Shown here one piece after another: positions 6,945-11,882 of a stretch of 11,882 bases of DNA. Origin of the DNA: an uncultured bacterium (GTDB lineage: Bacteria; Gemmatimonadota; Gemmatimonadetes; Palauibacterales; KS3-K002); contig CANPVY010000054.1 in the NCBI GenBank assembly GCA_947581845.1, positions 1-11,882 of the forward strand, written 5' to 3'. The notes below the pieces were generated by a model, which searched no databases, was not told where the DNA came from, and was given only the letters and a program-made list of their open reading frames with translations. Numbering within the stretch: the first letter of the stretch is position 1; the number at the start of each line of letters is the position of its first letter. Position numbers and translations under genes: made by a program.

Positions 6945-8618
6945 ATGGCACGCTCCATACCGCAGGACATCGAGATCGCACAGGCCGCCAAACTGAAGCC
7001 GATCCAGGAGGTCGCCGCTGGTCTCGGCCTGGGCCCGGCGGACTACGAGCCGTACGGGCACGGCAAGGCCAAGGTGTCGCTGCGACTCTCGAAGCGGCCG
7101 CCCAGGGCGAAGCTGGTCCTGGTGACGGCGATCACGCCCACACCCGCTGGCGAGGGGAAGAGCACCGTCTCGGTCGGCCTCGCCCAGGCGCTGAGTCGCC
7201 AGGGCGTCAGCAACGTGCTCTGCCTGCGTGAGCCGTCCCTGGGCCCGGTCTTCGGGATCAAGGGCGGCGCGGCTGGCGGCGGCTACGCGCAGGTCGTGCC
7301 GATGGAGGACATCAACCTCCACTTCACCGGCGACATCCACGCGATCACCAGCGCGCACATGCTGCTCTCCGCAATGCTCGACGCACACATCCATCACGGC
7401 AACGAGAGCGGCATTGACGTGCGCCGCATCACCTGGCCCCGTTCCCTCGACATGAACGACCGGGCCTTGCGCTACGTCACCGTCGGTCTCGGCGGTGCGG
7501 CCCACGGCGTGCCGCGCCAGGACAGCTTCGTGATCACCGCCGCCAGCGAGGTCATGGCGGTCTTCTCTCTCGCCCGCGACCTCGGGGACCTCAGCGCCCG
7601 TCTCGGCAACATCGTGGTCGGCTACACCCGGACGGGCGAGCCGGTGCGGGCGTTGGATCTCAAAGCCGCGGGTGCGATGACCGTGCTGCTCCGCGATGCG
7701 CTGGCGCCGAACCTGGTGCAGACCCTGGAGGGTGGCCCCGCCTTCGTGCATGGCGGCCCCTTCGGGAACATCGCCCACGGCTGCAACTCGATCATCGCCA
7801 CCAAGACGGGGTTGACGCTCGGCGACATCGTGATCAGCGAGGCCGGCTTCGGCTCCGACCTGGGTGCCGAGAAGTTCTTCAACATCAAGTGCCGCGCCGC
7901 CGGCCTCGACCCAAGCGCCGCTGTCATCGTCGCGACGGCGCGCGCGTTTCGCCATCACGGGGGCGCGGCGAAGGAAAGCCTCGGGTCGGCCGACCCGGAG
8001 GCCGTGAAACGCGGCCTGCCCAACCTCGAGCAGCACATCCACAACGTGCGCCAGCACGGCGTGCCGCCCGTGGTGGCGGTCAACCGGTTCGACGGCGACA
8101 GCGAGAAGGAGCACAAGCTGATCGCTGACGCCTGTGCCGAGCTCGGGGTGCCCTGCATCCCCTGCGAGGTCTGGGCGAAGGGCGGGGAAGGTGGTCTGGC
8201 GTTGGCCGACGCGGTCCGCGCGACGCTCGACGGCGGCCAGGCCGAGTTCAAACCCCTGTACGCCCTCGAGGCGCCGCTCGCCGAGAAGGTCGAGACGATC
8301 GCGACCAAGGTCTATGGGGCGGACGGCGTGGATTGGCTGCCGGCGGCCGAGAAGCAGCTCGCCGAGCTGGAAGCTCTCGGGTTCGCCGAGCTGCCGATCT
8401 GCATGGCGAAGACGCAGTACTCACTGAGCGACGACATGGCGAAACGGGGCCGACCACAGGGCTTCCGCATCACGGTGCGCGAGGCCCGAGTCTCCGCTGG
8501 CGCCGGCTTCGTCGTCGTCTACACTGGGGACATCATGACCATGCCCGGCTTGGGCAAGAAGCCGGCCGCGGTGAATATGCGGCTGGGCGAGGACGGTAAC
8601 ATCGAGGGTCTCTTCTAA
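6945..8618 (+). CDS. fhs: Formate-tetrahydrofolate ligase
   Basis: A 557-residue cytoplasmic enzyme that makes 10-formyltetrahydrofolate from formate, ATP and tetrahydrofolate, feeding purine synthesis, formyl-Met and the one-carbon pool. The start ATG 6945 has AGGGG (6933-6937) seven nt upstream and gives the family N-terminus DIEIAQAAKLKPI; the open frame back to 6729 overlaps mlaE and is not coding. The nucleotide-binding signature TPTPAGEGKST is at 64-74, followed by SLGPVFGIKGGAAGGGYAQV, the FVHGGPFGNIAHGCNS motif, and NIKCR. The C-terminus MTMPGLGKKPAAVNMRL and IEGLF is canonical. Length matches the homotetrameric family (about 555-560). The TAA stop overlaps the ATG of ridA. The enzyme can also run in reverse; direction here is unknown. 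An acetyl-CoA pathway role cannot be inferred, since no other pathway genes are present. Confidence 0.97.
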   Translation: MARSIPQDIEIAQAAKLKPIQEVAAGLGLGPADYEPYGHGKAKVSLRLSKRPPRAKLVLVTAITPTPAGEGKSTVSVGLAQALSRQGVSNVLCLREPSLGPVFGIKGGAAGGGYAQVVPMEDINLHFTGDIHAITSAHMLLSAMLDAHIHHGNESGIDVRRITWPRSLDMNDRALRYVTVGLGGAAHGVPRQDSFVITAASEVMAVFSLARDLGDLSARLGNIVVGYTRTGEPVRALDLKAAGAMTVLLRDALAPNLVQTLEGGPAFVHGGPFGNIAHGCNSIIATKTGLTLGDIVISEAGFGSDLGAEKFFNIKCRAAGLDPSAAVIVATARAFRHHGGAAKESLGSADPEAVKRGLPNLEQHIHNVRQHGVPPVVAVNRFDGDSEKEHKLIADACAELGVPCIPCEVWAKGGEGGLALADAVRATLDGGQAEFKPLYALEAPLAEKVETIATKVYGADGVDWLPAAEKQLAELEALGFAELPICMAKTQYSLSDDMAKRGRPQGFRITVREARVSAGAGFVVVYTGDIMTMPGLGKKPAAVNMRLGEDGNIEGLF

Positions 8619-9004
8619 TGGCTGATCTCGAGCGAGTACACACCGACGGGGCACCGCCCGCCATCGGGCCCTACTCCCAGGCGATCGTATGCGGCGACTT
8701 TGTCTTCACGGCTGGCCAGATCGCCCTCGATGCACAGACGGGCCAGATGGTCGGCGAGGACGCGCCGACCCAGGCGGAGCGTGCCCTCCAGAGCTTGGCG
8801 GCGGTTCTGCAGGCCGCCGGCTCCGGCATGAACAGCGTTGTCAAGTGCACGGTCTTCCTGGCTGATATGGGCGACTTCGCGGCCGTGAACGAGGTCTACG
8901 CGCGCCACTTCGACGAGCCCTATCCGGCGCGCTCGGCGGTGCAGGTGGCCGCGCTGCCTAAAGGCGCCCGGGTAGAGATCGAGGCGATCGCGCGTCTCGG
9001 CTAG
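8618..9004 (+). CDS. ridA: RidA family enamine/imine deaminase
   Basis: A 128-residue protein of the RidA/YjgF/UK114 family, which hydrolyses reactive 2-aminoacrylate and other enamines or imines released by PLP enzymes, protecting other PLP enzymes from damage. Family motifs are GAPPAIGPYSQAI near the N-terminus, TAGQIALD, and the substrate-binding Arg105 in YPARSAVQV, which falls at the same number as the catalytic Arg105 of E. coli and Salmonella RidA; Glu120 is also present. Length is exactly that of the family, which forms trimers. The ATG shares its A with the fhs stop (TAATG), so translation is probably coupled to fhs and transcription driven by the fhs promoter. It ends in TAG at 9002, and no clear terminator hairpin with a T tract follows. 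The deaminase-active subfamily is inferred from Arg105. Confidence 0.95.
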   Translation: MADLERVHTDGAPPAIGPYSQAIVCGDFVFTAGQIALDAQTGQMVGEDAPTQAERALQSLAAVLQAAGSGMNSVVKCTVFLADMGDFAAVNEVYARHFDEPYPARSAVQVAALPKGARVEIEAIARLG

Positions 9005-9025
9005 CTGGCGGAGCCGGCCGGCATC

Positions 9026-9054
9026 TTGACATGTTAGATGCAGGGCCGTCGTAT
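9026..9054 (+). promoter_or_regulatory. Possible promoter upstream of the 9171 lipoprotein gene
   Basis: A perfect TTGACA (9026-9031) is followed after 17 bp by a poor -10, TCGTAT (9049-9054). A much better -10-like TATAAA lies at 9095-9100, but its best -35 partner, TTGCGC (9070-9075), is 19 bp away. The 166-bp gap between ridA and the lipoprotein gene probably contains a promoter; which of these elements is used cannot be decided from sequence. Confidence 0.3.
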
Positions 9055-9101
9055 GGCTCTCGGGCCTATTTGCGCCCACACCAGAACGAGTATCTATAAA
9101 G

Positions 9102-9117
9102 CCCGACCAGCGTCGGG
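9102..9117 (+). other. Short inverted repeat in the leader of the lipoprotein gene
   Basis: CCCGAC (9102-9107) and GTCGGG (9112-9117) form a perfect 6-bp inverted repeat around the loop CAGC. It begins two bases after TATAAA (9095-9100), so it would lie at the transcript's 5' end or cover the start site. It could be a small hairpin or an operator half-site pair; there is no T tract, so it is not a standard terminator. Confidence 0.45.
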
Positions 9118-9170
9118 TGAGCGCGTCGCCGCGCACCTCAGCTGGCCGTGCTCAGCGCGGGAGGTGCACA

Positions 9171-9968
9171 GTGCGTACGATCCATTTCAGACGGGCTTGG
9201 CTTAGCGTCATTCCGCTGCTCGTCGTGCCAACGCTGTGGCTTGCCGGCTGCGACGATGTGTCGGGCCCGACCGAAGTGGCTGAGCAGCCGTTCTCCTTCG
9301 ACCTGGATGTGGTGGATCAGCTGCGGCTGATCCTCGAGAACATCAACGGAACGATCACCATCTCTGGCGCTCTGGGCACCGATTCCGCGTTCATCGATGG
9401 GGTGCGCCAGGTGTGGGCTCCCTCACGAGAGGATGCTGAAGCGCATCTCAGCGAGGTCCAGGTCGATGTCGAGGTGGGCGGTGACGCGGTAGTGGTCAGA
9501 ACAACTCAGCCGACGCAGGCGGACAACCGCGTCTACGCCGTCAATTATGAGCTCGTCATCCCGGCACGCCTGGAGGTATCGATTGTCAATGCCAACGGCG
9601 TCATCACCGTTGAGTCCATCGACAACACGGTCTCGATTGTGAATGCGAATGGAGACATCACGCTGGACGAGATCTCTGGGAGCGCACTCGTCGTTGTGGC
9701 CAACGGCGATGTCGATTCTGAGGTCACGTTGCCGCTGGACGGCATGATTGACCATGTAGTCGCTAACGGCAGCATCCAGCTCTCGATCCCTACGAACACT
9801 TCCGCGCAGTTCTCTGCCGAAGTTGGAAACGGTACGATCAGCACCTCGAACCTCGTGTTTGAGAACGAGACGAGTACCGACTCCACTTTCACCGGTACAC
9901 TGGGCGACGGGCACGGCGACATTGCGCTGGTGGTGGGAAATGGCAATATCACGGTCGTGGGGTTCTAG
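9171..9968 (+). CDS. Lipoprotein with Asn-Gly beta-repeat (DUF4097-like) domain
   Basis: A 265-residue predicted lipoprotein of unknown function. The start is placed at GTG 9171, six nt after GGAGGT, which gives a compact signal peptide: basic RTIHFRRAW, hydrophobic LSVIPLLVVPTLW, lipobox LAGC with lipidated Cys27, then DD. A longer frame from 9117 would bury the signal. The body carries at least seven Asn-Gly rungs (ININGTI, NANGVI, NANGDI, VANGDV, VANGSI, VGNGTI, VGNGNI), each followed by a short beta strand. This is the pattern of DUF4097/DUF4098-type adhesin-like right-handed beta domains. There is no enzyme motif. Asp at position +2 after the Cys is an inner-membrane retention signal in E. 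coli, but whether that rule holds here is unknown. It is flanked by ridA and selC with no clear operon partner. GC content looks lower than in the upstream genes. Confidence 0.85.
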   Translation: MRTIHFRRAWLSVIPLLVVPTLWLAGCDDVSGPTEVAEQPFSFDLDVVDQLRLILENINGTITISGALGTDSAFIDGVRQVWAPSREDAEAHLSEVQVDVEVGGDAVVVRTTQPTQADNRVYAVNYELVIPARLEVSIVNANGVITVESIDNTVSIVNANGDITLDEISGSALVVVANGDVDSEVTLPLDGMIDHVVANGSIQLSIPTNTSAQFSAEVGNGTISTSNLVFENETSTDSTFTGTLGDGHGDIALVVGNGNITVVGF

Positions 9969-10043
9969 GCAGCGGTCCAGCGCGAAGCTAGGGCAGACGC
10001 AAGCGTACGGACGCCGGAATCGCGATTAGCGAACAGACTGAGC

Positions 10044-10140
10044 GGGGGCGGATCGGGCCTGGTGGCTCGACTGGTCTTCAAAACCAGCTAGGCCGAGCGA
10101 TCCTTGGCTTGGTGAGTTCGATTCTCACACGTCCCCGCCA
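10044..10140 (+). tRNA. selC: tRNA-Sec (anticodon UCA)
   Basis: The selenocysteine tRNA, charged with Ser, converted to Sec by SelA, and delivered to UGA codons by SelB. The anticodon TCA is at 10078-10080 in the loop CTTCAAA between CTGGT and ACCAG. Hallmarks of tRNA-Sec are present: a 6-bp D stem (CGGGCC/GGCTCG) closing a 4-nt TGGT loop, a long variable arm of about 8 bp (AGGCCGAG with CTTGGCTT, including G-U pairs), a 5-bp T stem (GTGAG/CTCAC) with loop TTCGATT, an extended acceptor stem, discriminator G and encoded CCA. Of the eight acceptor positions, seven pair (one G-U) and the eighth would be a G-A mismatch. No clear promoter is visible in the 75 bp after the lipoprotein gene. No selA, selB, selD or UGA-interrupted gene is seen in the window. 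Confidence 0.97.
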
Positions 10141-10210
10141 CCGTGTTTGCTTTCCCTTTGCTGGAAGACGGGACCGGGTTCACTCCGTGTCTCTTAACTC
10201 ACCCTGAACC

Positions 10211-10636
10211 TCACCACCCGGACGACGAATATGGCCCCCCTTCGCCTGCCAAGAGGGCGAGCCCAACGAGAAGCCAAAATGAAAACACCGATAGCGCGAC
10301 AGTCTTTCCGCTGTCGAGACGTCGGGCCTCTGCGGACTGAACACGATCGAGCCCCACGCGGTAGGGGCCACTACTAGTGGTGACAACGAGTGTGTCTCGG
10401 TCGACGACCGCGCGCGATTCGCGGTCGAAGTGGATGCTTATTCCGTAGCGTACCCCCTCACGTTGCAGCAGTCCGTGCTTGCCCTCGACCACCTGAGCAT
10501 CGATCTCGATAGTCTTGAGCTTCTCACCCTTGGGCCGCAGTTCGCCACGATCGATCCAAGCCCACTTGTAGCAACCGGTGAGTTGCACGAGCATGACCGG
10601 AATGAGCATGGCGGAGATCGGACGGCGGTAGTTCAT
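10211..10636 (-). CDS. Small lipoprotein with a C-terminal hydrophobic segment, function unknown
   Basis: A 141-residue protein I do not recognise as a named family. The start ATG 10636 is preceded by GGAGGGGG with a 4-nt gap, better than the further upstream start at 10690. It yields a signal peptide (MNYRRPISAMLIPVMLVQ) ending in the lipobox LTGC, with Cys22 followed by YKWAW. The middle, about residues 40-110, looks like a small beta-rich domain with charged stretches (KLKTIEIDAQVVEG, RYGISIHFDRESRAVVDRDTLVV). Residues about 112-130 (TVALSVFSFWLLVGLALLAG) are hydrophobic enough to be a membrane helix, followed by a Gly/Ser-rich tail. Proteins with this layout occur in my recollection among Gemmatimonadota and Bacteroidota hypothetical proteins, but I cannot confirm homology. 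It converges on selC, with 70 bp between their 3' ends. It has a promoter region of its own beyond 10636. Confidence 0.72.
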   Translation of the reverse strand: MNYRRPISAMLIPVMLVQLTGCYKWAWIDRGELRPKGEKLKTIEIDAQVVEGKHGLLQREGVRYGISIHFDRESRAVVDRDTLVVTTSSGPYRVGLDRVQSAEARRLDSGKTVALSVFSFWLLVGLALLAGEGGPYSSSGW

Positions 10637-10717
10637 GGCACCCCCTCCTGTTGGATTCCTATGCGAGAAGGGATAGGGAATGGGCGTCAAGTGCGAGTCA
10701 AGTCCTGAGGAAGGTGA

Positions 10718-10743
10718 GAAGCCCGGTTGAATGACCGGGCTTC
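10718..10743 (-). terminator. Strong stem-loop, possible terminator
   Basis: GAAGCCCGGT (10718-10727) and ACCGGGCTTC (10734-10743) form a perfect 10-bp stem with a 6-nt loop. Read on the minus strand it lies 34 nt after the stop of the putative ORF 10777-10989 and is followed by TCACCTTCC, only moderately T-rich. On the plus strand no T tract follows. It could alternatively be a structured element upstream of the small lipoprotein gene starting at 10636. Confidence 0.45.
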
Positions 10744-10776
10744 CAATGCAGTGTTGTAGCCTTCATGGAAGTCTGC

Positions 10777-10989
10777 TTAGAGCGTACCGATCGGGATTAC
10801 TCGTGGCGAGACGCCCGATGTGTGTTCACCAACTGAACTCACCAGGCTCACAAAGCAAGGATCTTCCTCTAAGATGCAGCCCCGACAGCTCGTGGAAAGC
10901 GGGCCGTCTTCCAGGCACTCCGACAGGGAGAAGGTTGTCTTTGCCGTGTCTTTGCCGTAACCTGTGCCGACTGACCTGAAAGCATGCAC
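10777..10989 (-). CDS. Possible 70-residue cysteine-containing small protein
   Basis: A tentative gene with no recognised family. GTG 10989 is preceded by GAGGAG (11001-10996) with an ideal 6-nt spacer, the frame stays open for 70 codons, and a strong stem-loop follows 34 nt after the TAA. The peptide has four cysteines arranged C-x9-C-x2-C-x6-C in its middle (ECLEDG, SCRGC, EEDPC) and a Ser/Thr/Val-rich tail. About 62 percent of third positions are G or C by hand count, only slightly above the local composition, so codon bias gives weak support. A perfect 11-bp tandem duplication lies in the N-terminal codons; with one copy removed, the ATG four bases downstream of the GTG would enter the same frame. 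A Zn-binding or secreted peptide, or a peptide-modification precursor, are possibilities without direct support; it may also be a chance ORF. Confidence 0.3.
   Translation of the reverse strand: MHAFRSVGTGYGKDTAKTTFSLSECLEDGPLSTSCRGCILEEDPCFVSLVSSVGEHTSGVSPRVIPIGTL
10937..10958. repeat. Perfect 11-bp tandem duplication
   Basis: GTCTTTGCCGT occurs twice in direct succession (10937-10947 and 10948-10958). Eleven is not a multiple of three, so gain or loss of a unit changes the reading frame of anything translated across it, including the putative minus-strand ORF 10777-10989. Two copies are consistent with one slippage event. Confidence 0.92.
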
Positions 10990-11134
10990 GCTGCGCTCCT
11001 CGCCATTCTATTTGATGCGGGGTTGAGGGGTTTGGACCGTATTCAAGAGGCCGGTGCAGGGAGCCCGGCGGATTGGCCCGGCGGCTGGCAGCCGGTCGCG
11101 GGTGAGTGGGACTTCGGCGAATGGAGAGGCACAC

Positions 11135-11882
11135 ATGGGACAGCGGAGCGCTCGGTCAGAGGATCATCTCGGGAATAGGCGTGCTGGTGCAGGGTCGGAT
11201 GAGGAGGGTCGGTCCTCCACAACGGCGCCCCTGCTTCGCGACTTCGCTCAGGACGCACGCTTTGCCGTGCGTGCCCTCAGGCGGCAGCCGGGCTTCGTGG
11301 CCGCGGCGCTGCTCACGCTGGCGCTGGGCATCGGCGCCAACGTAGCGATGTTCAGCGTGGTCAACCTGGCCCTATTTCGCGCTCTCCCGTACGCCGAGTC
11401 GGACCGGCTGGTGCTGGGTCGAACGCAATGGCCCGGCGGAGGGATCGGCTGGACCGTCTCTGCCCCCGACTACTACGACGTGCTCGAGCAGTCGACATCG
11501 TTCGAGTCACTGGAGGCGATCACGCCGTTCACGCGTGACTTCACGGTCACCGGTGCCGGCGAGCCGGAACGCATCTCCGGGGCGTGGGTTTCACCGGGCT
11601 TCTTCGGCACGCTCGGCGTGGCGCCGCTGCTAGGGCGAGAGTTCCTCGACGAGGAAGGCGAACCGGGCGGCGAGCGGGTCGTGATCCTCAGCCACGACTT
11701 CTGGCAGAGGCGCTTCGGCGGCGATCGCGGCGTCATCGGCTCGGCTCTGACAGTTGATGGCGCCCCGCAGACGGTGGTGGGCGTCATGCCGGCAGGCTTC
11801 GAGTTCGTCGTGGACGTCGACGCTTGGGCGCCGATGGTGAGGGGCGAGATGTTCGCGGCGGCGCGGCAATTCCACAACTGGC
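11135..11882 (+). CDS. ADOP/MacB-like ABC transporter permease (3' truncated)
   Basis: The first 249 codons of a large permease that runs off the right edge; no stop occurs within the window. ATG 11135 follows GGAGAGG (11123-11129) by five nt, and there is no other ATG, GTG or TTG before the conserved domain. After a 33-residue charged leader comes the family signature: LLRDFAQDARFAVRALRRQPGFVAAALLTLALGIGANVAMFSVVNLALFRALPY (residues about 34-86, including the first membrane helix, in segments). A MacB-type periplasmic core follows, with SAPDYYDVLEQSTSFE, RISGAWVSPGFFGTLGVAPLLGREF, VVILSHDFWQRRFGGD and VDGAPQTVVGVMPAGFEF. This is typical of the acidobacterial duplicated orphan permease group (usually about 800 residues with FtsX-like repeats and no adjacent ATPase). 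Substrate is unknown; related MacB proteins couple periplasmic export to ATP. The adjacent minus-strand frames are shadows of this gene. Confidence 0.93.
   Translation, partial: MGQRSARSEDHLGNRRAGAGSDEEGRSSTTAPLLRDFAQDARFAVRALRRQPGFVAAALLTLALGIGANVAMFSVVNLALFRALPYAESDRLVLGRTQWPGGGIGWTVSAPDYYDVLEQSTSFESLEAITPFTRDFTVTGAGEPERISGAWVSPGFFGTLGVAPLLGREFLDEEGEPGGERVVILSHDFWQRRFGGDRGVIGSALTVDGAPQTVVGVMPAGFEFVVDVDAWAPMVRGEMFAAARQFHNW

Larger units (their letters stand above)
10637..11134. other. Sparse 500-bp stretch between the small lipoprotein and the ADOP permease
   Basis: No confident gene lies here. It contains a strong stem-loop (10718-10743), a possible 70-codon minus-strand ORF (10777-10989), an 11-bp tandem duplication (10937-10958), and a pair of direct GCCCGGCGG repeats (11063-11071 and 11076-11084). 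It should also hold the promoters for the divergent small lipoprotein (-) and the ADOP permease (+), but no convincing -35/-10 pair stands out. On the minus strand TAGAAT, about 15-20 nt before GTG 10989, is the best isolated -10-like hexamer. Confidence 0.6.

Noticed and set aside
6795..8114. Long minus-strand ORF (439 codons) opposite fhs
   Set aside because: Antisense shadow of the strongly conserved fhs frame; composition is His/Asp/Val/Arg-rich with no family motif.
10143..10340. Plus-strand 65-codon ORF just after selC
   Set aside because: It overlaps the small lipoprotein gene on the minus strand, has no SD, and encodes low-information Pro/Ser/Arg-rich sequence.
11473..11877. Minus-strand ORF near the right edge
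   Set aside because: It is antisense to the well-conserved ADOP permease frame, which runs through the window edge without a stop.
10141..11882. Integrated element at selC
   Set aside because: No integrase, transposase or repeat of the selC 3' end was seen in the window; only a compositional shift remains, reported as a finding.

Overview
The window reads as a high-GC bacterial chromosome segment (about two thirds G+C by eye over most of its length). The gene set is that of a double-membraned bacterium: an MlaE/F/D-type lipid transporter, two predicted lipoproteins and an ADOP-type (MacB-like) ABC permease. ADOP permeases together with this composition point towards Gemmatimonadota or Acidobacteriota, but nothing here fixes the phylum and the assignment is an inference. 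The segment is mostly housekeeping. No mobile element, CRISPR array or recognised defence locus was found.

Layout from left to right. Positions 2-658 (+) are the 3' part of larB (nickel-pincer cofactor synthesis), followed 9 nt later by a GAF-GAF-GGDEF diguanylate cyclase (668-2113). Positions 2177-2529 hold the tmRNA gene ssrA, with an unusual proteolysis tag. A full-length thiI with a rhodanese domain (2720-4195, +) runs into a convergent operon on the minus strand, mlaE-mlaF-mlaD (6816 down to 4192); the thiI and mlaD stop codons overlap. Diverging from mlaE is fhs (6945-8618, +), whose stop codon overlaps the start of ridA (8618-9004).

From about 9005 the sequence becomes less GC-rich and less densely coding. 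This part contains a lipoprotein with an Asn-Gly repeat domain (9171-9968), the selenocysteine tRNA gene selC (10044-10140), a small lipoprotein on the minus strand (10211-10636), and a roughly 500-bp stretch. That stretch holds a strong stem-loop and a possible 70-codon cysteine-containing ORF that carries a perfect 11-bp tandem duplication. The window ends inside an ADOP permease that starts at 11135 and runs off the right edge.

Functional links. fhs and ridA look translationally coupled, which fits the known connection between RidA, serine hydroxymethyltransferase damage and one-carbon supply. mlaEFD forms a minimal lipid-transport core without mlaC or mlaB. selC implies UGA-to-selenocysteine decoding in this organism, although no selenoprotein gene and no selA, selB or selD lies in the window. 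The most unusual items are the tmRNA tag, the small ORF with its frame-changing 11-bp duplication, and the low-GC block that begins upstream of selC and continues past it. I found no convincing complete new system.
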